Source: Myxococcota bacterium (GTDB lineage Bacteria > Myxococcota_A > Polyangia > Polyangiales > Polyangiaceae). From it: a stretch of 59,092 nt of DNA. The position numbers and the translations under genes were made by a program. The notes under the pieces were generated by a model that was not told the DNA's origin, did not search any database, and saw only the letters and a list, made by a program, of their open reading frames with translations. This document shows positions 18,535-26,398 of this stretch, in pieces; the stretch's first letter is position 1, and the number at the start of each line of letters is the position of its first letter. The stretch is from positions 1-59,092 of the forward strand of contig CAUJEM010000159.1 of the NCBI GenBank assembly GCA_963169915.1, in the 5' to 3' direction.

Positions 18535-19992
18535 TCAGAACAACCGCTTGCGCTTCGAGGACGCGAGGATCCCCGCCATCTCGCGGTATTTCGCGACCGT
18601 GCGCCGGGCGATCTTGATCCCCTCGCTGGCCTCGAGCTGCTCCACGATGGCCTGGTCCGAGAGCGGGTTGAGCTTGTCTTCGGCGTCGATCATGCGCTTG
18701 ATGCTCTGCTTGACGCTCTCGCTGGCGATGTCCTCCACGCCGACGCGACGGATGGAGCTGTTGAAGAAATACTTCAGCTCGAACACGCCGTGGGGCGTGT
18801 GCACGTACTTGTTGGTCGTCACCCGCGAGATGGTCGACTCATGGACGCCGACCTTCTCGTCCTCCGCGACGTCCCGCAAGATCATCGGCCGCAGGAACGC
18901 CGCGCCCTTGTCGAAGAACTCACGCTGGCGCTCGACGATGCACTCCGTGACGAGCACGATGGTCTTGCGGCGCTGCTCCACCGCCCGGATGAGCCACTGC
19001 GCGTTCCGCTCCGTCTCCTCGGCGAACTCCTTCTTCGCCGGATCCGCGCGGAGCCGCCTGCGCATGGTCTCGTCGATGCACAGGCGCGGGAGCCCTCGCT
19101 CGTTGAGCTCCACGCTGTAGCTGCCGTCCTCGTTGCGCACGACGTACACGTCCGGGGTGATGCCGATGCTGCGATCGTCTTGATCGGTGAAATTTCTGGC
19201 CGGCCGGCTCTCGAGCTTCTGGATCTCCTTGGCGATCTCGTACACCTCTTCGACGCTGAGCTTGAGCTCCTTGGCGATGGCGGGATAGGCGTGCTTCTCC
19301 AGCAGCGGCAGGTAGCGGTCGATGACCTCGAGCTCCACGGGATCATAGCCCCTCGCCTTGGCCTGCACGAGCAGGCACTCGCGCAGATCCCTCGCCGCGA
19401 TGCCCACGGGATCGAAATTCTGGATCATCTCGAGGACGATGGGGGCGTCGTCGGGATCCAGCCCGACCTCGAGCGCCAGATCTTCGATCGACAGCTGGGG
19501 GCTGCGGACGCCATCTTCCCGGCTGACCCCGCCCAGATCGAGGTAGCCCTTCTCGTCGAGGTTGCCGATCACCAGCTCCGCGAAATCTCGCTCGACGTCG
19601 GTGAAGTCACCGAGCTGCACCTGCCGGAGCAGGTGCTCCTGCATGTTGTTGGGGCGGGTGAGGTTCTGCTCGATGGGCGGCAAATCCTCGAAATTGCGCG
19701 AGGCGCCGGACGACTGCTGCGTCCGGTTCTCCATGAACTTGTCCCAGTCGACCTCGCGCGTCGCCTTCTCCGTGGCGCGCACCGTGTCGGCCGTGCGCTC
19801 GGCGGCCTCGGGGTCCCGCGCGCCAGCGCCTGCGGCCGGCTCCTCTTGGGTCAGCACGGGGTTGGTGTCGAGCTCCTTCTGGAGCTCGTCCACGAACTCT
19901 AGGCGTGACAGCTGGAGCAGGCGGATGGCCTGCTGGAGCTGCGGTGTCATCACCAGCTGCTGGGTCAGCCTGAGTTGTTGCTTGATCTCCAT
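18535..19992 (-). CDS. rpoN: RNA polymerase sigma-54 factor
   Basis: From ATG 19992 (MEIKQQLRLTQQLVMTPQLQQAIRLLQLS) the protein has 485 residues. Region I is Gln/Leu-rich as needed for enhancer-dependent activation; an acidic region II follows; the core-binding domain is central; the C-terminus has the helix-turn-helix and the RpoN box ARRTVAKYREM, which reads the -24 element. It directs polymerase to -24/-12 promoters and needs AAA+ activators. It heads the regulatory PTS operon, and a -24/-12-like site lies just upstream. Confidence 0.97.
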   Translation of the reverse strand: MEIKQQLRLTQQLVMTPQLQQAIRLLQLSRLEFVDELQKELDTNPVLTQEEPAAGAGARDPEAAERTADTVRATEKATREVDWDKFMENRTQQSSGASRNFEDLPPIEQNLTRPNNMQEHLLRQVQLGDFTDVERDFAELVIGNLDEKGYLDLGGVSREDGVRSPQLSIEDLALEVGLDPDDAPIVLEMIQNFDPVGIAARDLRECLLVQAKARGYDPVELEVIDRYLPLLEKHAYPAIAKELKLSVEEVYEIAKEIQKLESRPARNFTDQDDRSIGITPDVYVVRNEDGSYSVELNERGLPRLCIDETMRRRLRADPAKKEFAEETERNAQWLIRAVEQRRKTIVLVTECIVERQREFFDKGAAFLRPMILRDVAEDEKVGVHESTISRVTTNKYVHTPHGVFELKYFFNSSIRRVGVEDIASESVKQSIKRMIDAEDKLNPLSDQAIVEQLEASEGIKIARRTVAKYREMAGILASSKRKRLF

Positions 19993-20027
19993 GGTGGGGT
20001 GCCGCACCGAGCGGTCGTCGGGAGGCT

Positions 20028-20043
20028 AGCACGCGCCGTGCCA
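20028..20043 (-). promoter_or_regulatory. Candidate sigma-54 (-24/-12) promoter of rpoN
   Basis: On the minus strand TGGCACG-N4-GTGCT matches the consensus TGGCACG-N4-TTGC(A/T) with one mismatch, and the GG and GC dinucleotides have the required 10-nt spacing. The predicted start site is near 20018, about 26 nt before the rpoN ATG. It suggests autoregulation of rpoN but has not been tested against background. Confidence 0.45.
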
Positions 20044-20084
20044 CGGCTCCCCTGCAAACGCCCACGACGCCCGAGGGGCCGCAA

Positions 20085-22583
20085 TTACCCTTGGTGGTCC
20101 GGCGGCGTGCCCAGCGCCTCACGCAGCGCGGCGAGCCGCACACCCACCGGCTCGTGCGGGGCGGCGACTGGCTCCCGGAGCCGCGCGACGAGCCAGCGCC
20201 GGAGCTGCTCACGCCCGAGCTCCAGCAGCAGCGGCAGCGCGAGCGCGTCCTCCGACCGCAGCGCCACGGCCGCCCCCGCGACGAGCGGCTCGAGGCGCTC
20301 GCGCAAGGCCGCGGTGAGCTCCGCCTCCCCCGCGAGGCCGCGCTCGAGGAGCAGGGCCTCCGTGAGCGCCGGGCTCAGCCGCTCGAGGGTGCGCTGCGCC
20401 GCGAAGACCCTCCCCTCCAGCCCAGCGCTCCCAGCGCCGAGCAGCGTCAGGTCGGCGTTGAGCGCGCGGCGCGCCTCGACCAAGGCGCTGGGGAGTGAGG
20501 CGCGGTCGAGCGGTCGCGCGAGCGCGAGGCGCCACCGCTCCCGCTGCTCGGCCTGACGGCGCTGCGCGAGCCGCGCGGCCTCGAGGCGCTGGTGGCTCAC
20601 CGCCGCGAGCTGCTCCACGAGATCGAGCGCGCGGCGCTGGAACGACCGCTCCACGAGCTCCCGCGCGCGGCCCGCCAGCGTCGTCTCGAAGAGCGCCAGC
20701 ACCTCCGCCAGGTTCGAGCGTTGCCAGGCCTCACTCCCTGTCGTGCCCGCTTGCAGCGCCGCCCTCGCGCTCAGCGCCACCGGCGGGGCCAGGCTCTCGA
20801 GGCGCGCCTCGGCGAGGCCTGCCTGCACGAGCTCGAGGGCGGCCTCGAGCTGCGGGGGGCTCAGCCGGTCGCGCTTGTTGAGGAGCACTTGGACGGGGAG
20901 GCCCAGCTCGCTCAGCTCGAGCAGGCGCCGCCGCTCACTCGCCTTGAAGGGCTGCGTCGCGTCCATCACCCAGAGCGCGACGTCGGCCCGCCCGAGCGCG
21001 CGCTGCGCCACCCGCGCGTGCGCCTCCCCGAGCTCCACGCCGTGAGCGTTGAAGCCGGGGGTGTCGAGCAGCTCCACGCGCTGGAGCAAGGGCAAGGGCC
21101 CGTGGAGCGCCACCTCTTCCACGCGGTCCGGCGCCAGGCTCGTCAGCACCGCGGCGACCTGCTGCTCGGCGAGCACGCGCTCCCGCGCGCCGTCCGTGAA
21201 GGTGATGCGCGCGAAGCGATCGTCGGCGAAGCGGAGGCGGTGCAGGCACGCGGTCGTCGGCAAGATCCCCATCGGGGCCCAGGGCTCACCGAGCAGCGCG
21301 TTGATGAGCGTGCTCTTGCCGGCGTTGAACTCCCCCACGACGGCCACCTGCAAGGGGCGGTCGAGCTCACGGGTCAGCGCTTCCACCCTCTGCAAATGCG
21401 GATAGCTCCCGAGTCGCCACGCCAGGCCGCGCAGCTCCTCGATGAGCGCCTCGAAGCGCACCGCCCCCGGCTGGCACCAGCGCCCGAGCAGGGCGACCCG
21501 CAGCTCGCTCGCCCAGGGCGCGGCGAGGCCGATCGCCGCGTCGAGGTGCTCGAGGACCGCCGCCTCCTCGGCGCCGGGCTCGAGCGCTCGCCCCAGTGCC
21601 TCGACACCCGGAGGGAGCTGCTCCGGTGCCGCTCGGCGCCCGAGCTCGACGGCGTCTCGCAGCGCCGGCACGGCCCGCTGGGCGAGGGCGAGCTCGAGGT
21701 GGCGCGCCAGCAAGCTGGGATCGCCCGGCGCGGCGCGGTGCGCCTCCCCGATGGCCTCGAGGGCGGCCGCGGTGTCACCGGCGCGCTCGGCCAGGGCCGC
21801 GCGCCAGAGCGGCTCCTGCTGCTCGCCGAGGTCTCGCACGACGGCCTCGAGGCGCGCGCAGCCGACCACGCTCAGCGGCCCGCGGACGAGCGCGGCCGCG
21901 TCCACCAGGGCTCGCCGGGAGCCGAGCAGCAGCGCGCGGACGAGCCACGGCACCGCGGCGTCCGGCGACGACGGCGCGACCGCGCGCGCGCGCACCAAGG
22001 CCTCCCAGTCGTCGGCGGGCGAGCCGAGCGGGAGCTGGGCGATGAGCTCCTGGAAGCGCTCCTCGTCGCCGAGCTCGAGCGCCACGGCGAGCCGCAGGCG
22101 CTGCGTCTCCGGCCACCGCTGCGCGTCGGGGCTCAGCTCGAGGACGCCACGCTCGGCGCGGCGCGCGTCTCCCGCGGACAGATCGAGCGTCGCCAGCTGG
22201 AGCAGCGCTCGGTCGGTCGCCCCCACGTCACCCCGCGCGCAGAGCGCTCGCTCGAGCGCCGCGCGCGGCTCCTTGCCCTGCGCTCGACGGACGCTCGCGA
22301 GCTGGAGCCACGGCTCCTGGCGGTGCGGGACCACCTCGGTGAGACGCTCGAGCGCCTGCTCGAGCTCTTCGTGCAGCCCCATGGCGGAGGCGGCGTCGGC
22401 CCACAGCGCGAGCGCCACCGGTGAGCGCGGCAGCTCCTCGACCAGCTCGAGCGCGTGGCTGCGCGCCTCGCTCAGGCGACCCGCCGCCAGCGCCTCGGTG
22501 GCAGCGGCGCGATGGTGCTCGGCGCCTCGTGCCAAGACCTCCGCGTGCGCGAGCCAGCCCGAGAGCCGCTCACCGATGCCCAT
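20085..22583 (-). CDS. TPR-repeat, dynamin-like GTPase
   Basis: The 832-residue protein starts at ATG 22583. Residues 20-400 are helical TPR-like repeats rich in Ala, Leu and Arg. The GTPase core has G1 GEFNAGKS (417-424), G2 PTTA (442-445), G3 DTPG (507-510) and G4 NKRD (569-572), followed by about 230 residues of predicted helices. NAGKST with a C-terminal helical region is the pattern of bacterial dynamin-like proteins, which remodel or protect membranes. No membrane helix is evident. It lies 92 nt upstream of rpoN on the same strand. Fusion to a long N-terminal TPR domain is unusual. Cellular role unknown. Confidence 0.75.
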   Translation of the reverse strand: MGIGERLSGWLAHAEVLARGAEHHRAAATEALAAGRLSEARSHALELVEELPRSPVALALWADAASAMGLHEELEQALERLTEVVPHRQEPWLQLASVRRAQGKEPRAALERALCARGDVGATDRALLQLATLDLSAGDARRAERGVLELSPDAQRWPETQRLRLAVALELGDEERFQELIAQLPLGSPADDWEALVRARAVAPSSPDAAVPWLVRALLLGSRRALVDAAALVRGPLSVVGCARLEAVVRDLGEQQEPLWRAALAERAGDTAAALEAIGEAHRAAPGDPSLLARHLELALAQRAVPALRDAVELGRRAAPEQLPPGVEALGRALEPGAEEAAVLEHLDAAIGLAAPWASELRVALLGRWCQPGAVRFEALIEELRGLAWRLGSYPHLQRVEALTRELDRPLQVAVVGEFNAGKSTLINALLGEPWAPMGILPTTACLHRLRFADDRFARITFTDGARERVLAEQQVAAVLTSLAPDRVEEVALHGPLPLLQRVELLDTPGFNAHGVELGEAHARVAQRALGRADVALWVMDATQPFKASERRRLLELSELGLPVQVLLNKRDRLSPPQLEAALELVQAGLAEARLESLAPPVALSARAALQAGTTGSEAWQRSNLAEVLALFETTLAGRARELVERSFQRRALDLVEQLAAVSHQRLEAARLAQRRQAEQRERWRLALARPLDRASLPSALVEARRALNADLTLLGAGSAGLEGRVFAAQRTLERLSPALTEALLLERGLAGEAELTAALRERLEPLVAGAAVALRSEDALALPLLLELGREQLRRWLVARLREPVAAPHEPVGVRLAALREALGTPPDHQG

Positions 22584-22644
22584 CGGTCGTCTCCGGGTGG
22601 ACCGCGAGCCTGACCGCAGGGAGGAACGCGCGCATGGCCCTACC

Positions 22645-24048
22645 CTACTCGCGGTCGCGCGCGGCGCCTCCTCCGAGCTCGAAGACGACGTACTCCTGCT
22701 GGCTCCCCTCGAGCGCGAGCCGCCCGCGGGCTCGGACGTCCCGCGCTCGCCAGTGCCCGGCGAGCCGCGCGTCGACCTCGTAGTAAAACACGCTCTGCCA
22801 CCACGGCTCGCGCAGGGCCTCGCCGGGCGCGAGCAGCGCGACCCAGCGGTCGACGCCCCGCAGCGGCGCGAAGTCCGTGGGGAGGCGCTTGCCGGTGTGG
22901 TCACCGGGGAGCGCGGCGACTCGGGGGTCGGTCACCCCGGCGAGATCCAGCACCTCCCCCGGGAAAGCGGCGCCGACCCAGCCGACGTCGACGGCCGCGA
23001 CCCGCGTGGCCCCGGTCAAGAGCGGCGCACCGGCCTGGATGAGGCGCGCTCGCCGCGGCGCGACCTCGCGGGCCACCGGGCCCAGGTGCCAGGACAGCAC
23101 GCCGGCCGCCACCGCGCCGCCGAGCCACTTCGCCGCCCACCACGACCAGTGACGCCCGACCCCGAGCTCGACCCCCGCGAGCAGGGCCGTGGGCAGCACG
23201 GGCACGAACAGCCGAAACAGGCTCATCCAGTCGCCCCCTGCCAGGACGAGCGCGCCCAGGTGCGCCAGGCTCGCCAGGGCGAGGGCCTTGGCGCGCCGGG
23301 GCGGGCTCCCCCAGGGCGGCAAGAGCAGCCAGTAGGGACCCGTCAGGAGCGCGCCGCCGAGCGCGTAGCGCAGCCCATGGCCGAGATCACTCGGCTTGGC
23401 CAGCAGCGAGAGCGGCAGCGCCCGCTGAAAGGCAAGCTGCCGGATCACCGCGACCAGGAGCGCGGGCACGAGGGTGAGCAGCACCGCCGGCAGCCGCGCG
23501 CGCCCCGCTGGGAGAGCCACGGCGAGCACCAGCGCCCAGGGGAGCAGCTCCGGGCGCCACGCGGCGGCCATCCCGGCCCCGAGCGGCGCCCAGCGCGTCG
23601 GGAACAAGGCCGCGGTCGCCGCCAGGGTCACCCAGCCCGTCTCCATCCCGGAGACGCTCCAGGCGGCCAGCGGCGCCCCGAGGCCCAGCATCACCAGGCC
23701 TGCGCTGCGCCGCGCCCCGGCGCTCGTCGCCTGGAGCAGCGCCCCGAGCAGCCCCACCGCCAGCAGACCGCTGAGCGCGCCCAGCGCCCGCGCCGCGTTC
23801 AGCGCGGACCAGGGTCCCTCGCGCGCGAAGGGCGCCAAGAGCACCTCGAAGCCCAGCGGGGTCACCGCGTCGACCACGGGGCCGGACGGGTTGAAGCGAT
23901 GGCCCTGCCCCTGCGCGAGGCGCCAGGCGACGCGCGCCGTGATGAGGGCGTCGTCCACCGTGTAGCCCCAGAGCCAAAGGAACGCGGGCAGCACGGCCAG
24001 GACGCCCAGCACGGCGCCGAAGAGCCGCTCCCGCCGCCATGCCGTCAT
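22645..24048 (-). CDS. Polytopic membrane protein, probable GT-C glycosyltransferase
   Basis: The protein has about 467 residues from ATG 24048 (MTAWRRERLFG); an ATG 33 nt earlier is also possible. Ten or so membrane helices are followed by a soluble C-terminal region. The first loop holds YTVDDALITARVAWRLAQGQ, with the paired aspartates expected for GT-C enzymes, and resembles the arabinofuranosyl/mannosyl transferase group. A later loop has DVGWVGAAFPGEVLDLAGVTDPR. It likely transfers a polyprenyl-linked sugar on the outer face of the inner membrane. It is divergent from the propeller protein and 61 nt upstream of the dynamin-like gene. Confidence 0.65.
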   Translation of the reverse strand: MTAWRRERLFGAVLGVLAVLPAFLWLWGYTVDDALITARVAWRLAQGQGHRFNPSGPVVDAVTPLGFEVLLAPFAREGPWSALNAARALGALSGLLAVGLLGALLQATSAGARRSAGLVMLGLGAPLAAWSVSGMETGWVTLAATAALFPTRWAPLGAGMAAAWRPELLPWALVLAVALPAGRARLPAVLLTLVPALLVAVIRQLAFQRALPLSLLAKPSDLGHGLRYALGGALLTGPYWLLLPPWGSPPRRAKALALASLAHLGALVLAGGDWMSLFRLFVPVLPTALLAGVELGVGRHWSWWAAKWLGGAVAAGVLSWHLGPVAREVAPRRARLIQAGAPLLTGATRVAAVDVGWVGAAFPGEVLDLAGVTDPRVAALPGDHTGKRLPTDFAPLRGVDRWVALLAPGEALREPWWQSVFYYEVDARLAGHWRARDVRARGRLALEGSQQEYVVFELGGGAARDRE

Positions 24049-24127
24049 CGGCGCAGTCTGTCCACAAAACGGAGGTTCCATCCCAATACTTCGGCTCCGA
24101 CCGCGTCCCCCCTACGATGGCGCCCGG

Positions 24128-26392
24128 ATGTCCGCGATTCACGTCAGTGTCACGCCTCGCCCAGAGAGCGCCCCGAGCGCCGCGCTCGCGCCGCTGTACG
24201 GGCTGTTCGACGTCATCGTCGATGGCGTCAACCTCACGGCTCGCCTCGGAGAGGGGCAGGCGCTGGCCCTGCTCGCGGAGCTTGGGCAGGCCGTCGCCAG
24301 CCTGGCGCTGGGGCGCCGGGAGCGCGCCACGGTCCAGCTCTATACCGAGGATCAGCTCTGGGAGCTCGGGCTCGAGGCAGACGGCGCCGACGTCTTGCTC
24401 ACCGTGTTCCGCGCCGGGAGCTGCCCCGAGGTCGCCATCCACGAGCACCGCACCCAGCTCGAGGCGCTCCGCGCCGCCCTCGAGACGAGCATCGCAGAGC
24501 TCGCGCGCGGGGACCTCCCGGAGACCGTGCGGCTGACCCTCCGAGCGGCCGGGCGGCTGCTGGCGGGGGCCTGCCCCAGCCTCGAGCGGGCCCCCGTCCG
24601 GCGCGTCCGCGAGCAGCTCGGAGGGCGGCCGACGCGCAGCCTCAGCTTCGGCGGGAGCGCGGACTTTCGCTGCTGCCCGGACGCGCCCAGCGGCCAGCTC
24701 GAGCGCGCCGACCTGCACGCCTTGCTCGTGAAGGGCTCCTTCGAGCTCACGGTGCGGGGCAAGACGCTGCGCCTCGGCCAGCTCCACCTGGTGCTGCTCG
24801 GTGAGCAGCTCACGCAGCTCGCCGACGAGCTGCTCGACGCGTGGCAGCTCGGGCGCCCCATCTTTCGACGGCTCGAGGCCGATGGTCTGCGCCTGTCCGT
24901 ACGGCGTGGGAACGGGGACGTCCCGCTCACGCTGACGCTCAGCGGCGCCGACGCGACGAGCCAGCGGCTGAGCTTCCCCGAGCTCGAGCCGACGGCGGTC
25001 GTCGCCGCGAGCCTGCGCTGGGTGCGCTCGCTGATCGAGGCCATCGTGCGGCACGACCCCTCGCAGCGGCGCAATCTCCGGTTGTCGACGCTCTCCGCGA
25101 CCGTGGCCGCGCTCGCCGAGCGCGCCGACGATCTGACCGCGAACGACGCGCAGACCAACCCCGAGCCCGACCGCTACCGCGCCTTCCCGCCGCCCAGCAG
25201 GCTCCACGAGGCGCGCGGCCCCTGGGCCGCGGGCGGCAAGATGCGCCTGTCGCCACGCTGGATGGCGACCGTGCCCAACATCGATCTGTCCGCGCTCTTT
25301 CTCTGCGGTGACAAGCTCGTGGTCGGCTCCGCGCGCGAGACGGCGGCGCTCGATCGTGCCAGCGGCACGCTGCTCTGGCGCGCCAGCACCCAGCGCGCGG
25401 CCGTCGTCGCGACGCCCTCGGGCATCGTGCGCCTCCACCCCGAGGGGCGCGTCACCCTGCACGAGCTCGAGACCGGCGACCCACGCTTCAGCGTCCAGCT
25501 CGCGCCCCGCACGGCGGGCGGCGCGAGCGGCGCCGTCGTGAACACCGCCGGGCTGCCCAAGCTGCTGGTCGTGGCCGAGGGAGACCGCCGGGTGACCGCG
25601 CTCGACCTGCTCTCCGGCGACGTCCGGTGGCGCTACACCGCGAAGCTCCCCGCCGGCTACCGGGTGCGCCGCGCCGGCAAGCTCTTGCTGGTCGCCGGCG
25701 GCGACAGCGCCCTGGTCGCGCTCGACGTCGCTACCGGAGAGGTGGTGTGGCGCGCGCGGGATCGGCAGCCCTTCAGCGGCGAGGTCACGGTCGACAACGA
25801 CGCGACCTTCGCGCTCGGGGGGGGACCCCACCCGCCCGCCAAGCTGCACCACTTCGACTCCATCACCGGAGAGCGCCGCTGGAGCGTGGAGCTCGAGGAG
25901 CGCCCGGCCGCGCCCCCGCTGGTCACCACCGACACGGTCATGGTCCCCACCAAGGACCGCCGAGGCCACGGGCTCACCGCCTTCGATCGTGACACGGGGG
26001 CACCGCTCTGGCGTCACGCTCCCGGGCTCTGCCCGGGAGTCACGGGCTGGCTCGCCTTCGACGACCTGCTGGTGGCCAACAGCGCCTCCGGGCTGCTGCT
26101 CTGTCTCCAGGCACGGACCGGGGAGACGCGCTACTCCCACGTCTTCTCACGCCACCTCGACGCGGATCAGCCGCGCCGCCTCGAGCCGGTGCTGCGCGCT
26201 GGTGCGCTCTTCGTGCCCCAGCACCAGGTCCACGTGGTGCGCCCCGCCGACGGCGAGATCATCGGCGTCGTGCCCAGCGACCTCATCCCGGACGCGCTGC
26301 GCGTCGACGAGCGCTGCGAGGTGACCATCGCCGAGGAGAGCGGGCACGTCGCGGTCTTCGGCGCGGCCGCGCGGCTCAGCCTGGTGCGCTGA
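24128..26392 (+). CDS. PQQ-like beta-propeller repeat protein with novel N-terminal region
   Basis: The 754-residue protein has two parts. Residues 1-375 show no signal peptide and no domain I recognise, but include a Cys pair (DFRCCPDAP). Residues 380-754 are repeated blades of the PQQ/WD type, each with an AxDxxxGxxxWR pattern such as ALDRASGTLLWRAS, ALDLLSGDVRWRY, ALDVATGEVVWRARD and SITGERRWSVEL. Lack of a secretion signal suggests a cytoplasmic protein, unlike BamB or quinoprotein dehydrogenases. No PQQ ligands can be assigned. It converges on the S9 peptidase gene with only 6 nt between stops. Confidence 0.75.
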   Translation: MSAIHVSVTPRPESAPSAALAPLYGLFDVIVDGVNLTARLGEGQALALLAELGQAVASLALGRRERATVQLYTEDQLWELGLEADGADVLLTVFRAGSCPEVAIHEHRTQLEALRAALETSIAELARGDLPETVRLTLRAAGRLLAGACPSLERAPVRRVREQLGGRPTRSLSFGGSADFRCCPDAPSGQLERADLHALLVKGSFELTVRGKTLRLGQLHLVLLGEQLTQLADELLDAWQLGRPIFRRLEADGLRLSVRRGNGDVPLTLTLSGADATSQRLSFPELEPTAVVAASLRWVRSLIEAIVRHDPSQRRNLRLSTLSATVAALAERADDLTANDAQTNPEPDRYRAFPPPSRLHEARGPWAAGGKMRLSPRWMATVPNIDLSALFLCGDKLVVGSARETAALDRASGTLLWRASTQRAAVVATPSGIVRLHPEGRVTLHELETGDPRFSVQLAPRTAGGASGAVVNTAGLPKLLVVAEGDRRVTALDLLSGDVRWRYTAKLPAGYRVRRAGKLLLVAGGDSALVALDVATGEVVWRARDRQPFSGEVTVDNDATFALGGGPHPPAKLHHFDSITGERRWSVELEERPAAPPLVTTDTVMVPTKDRRGHGLTAFDRDTGAPLWRHAPGLCPGVTGWLAFDDLLVANSASGLLLCLQARTGETRYSHVFSRHLDADQPRRLEPVLRAGALFVPQHQVHVVRPADGEIIGVVPSDLIPDALRVDERCEVTIAEESGHVAVFGAAARLSLVR

Positions 26393-26398
26393 GCCGGC

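Noticed and set aside
21442..24804. 1120-codon frame on the plus strand
   Set aside because: It runs through three real genes on both strands, has no start context and no domain.
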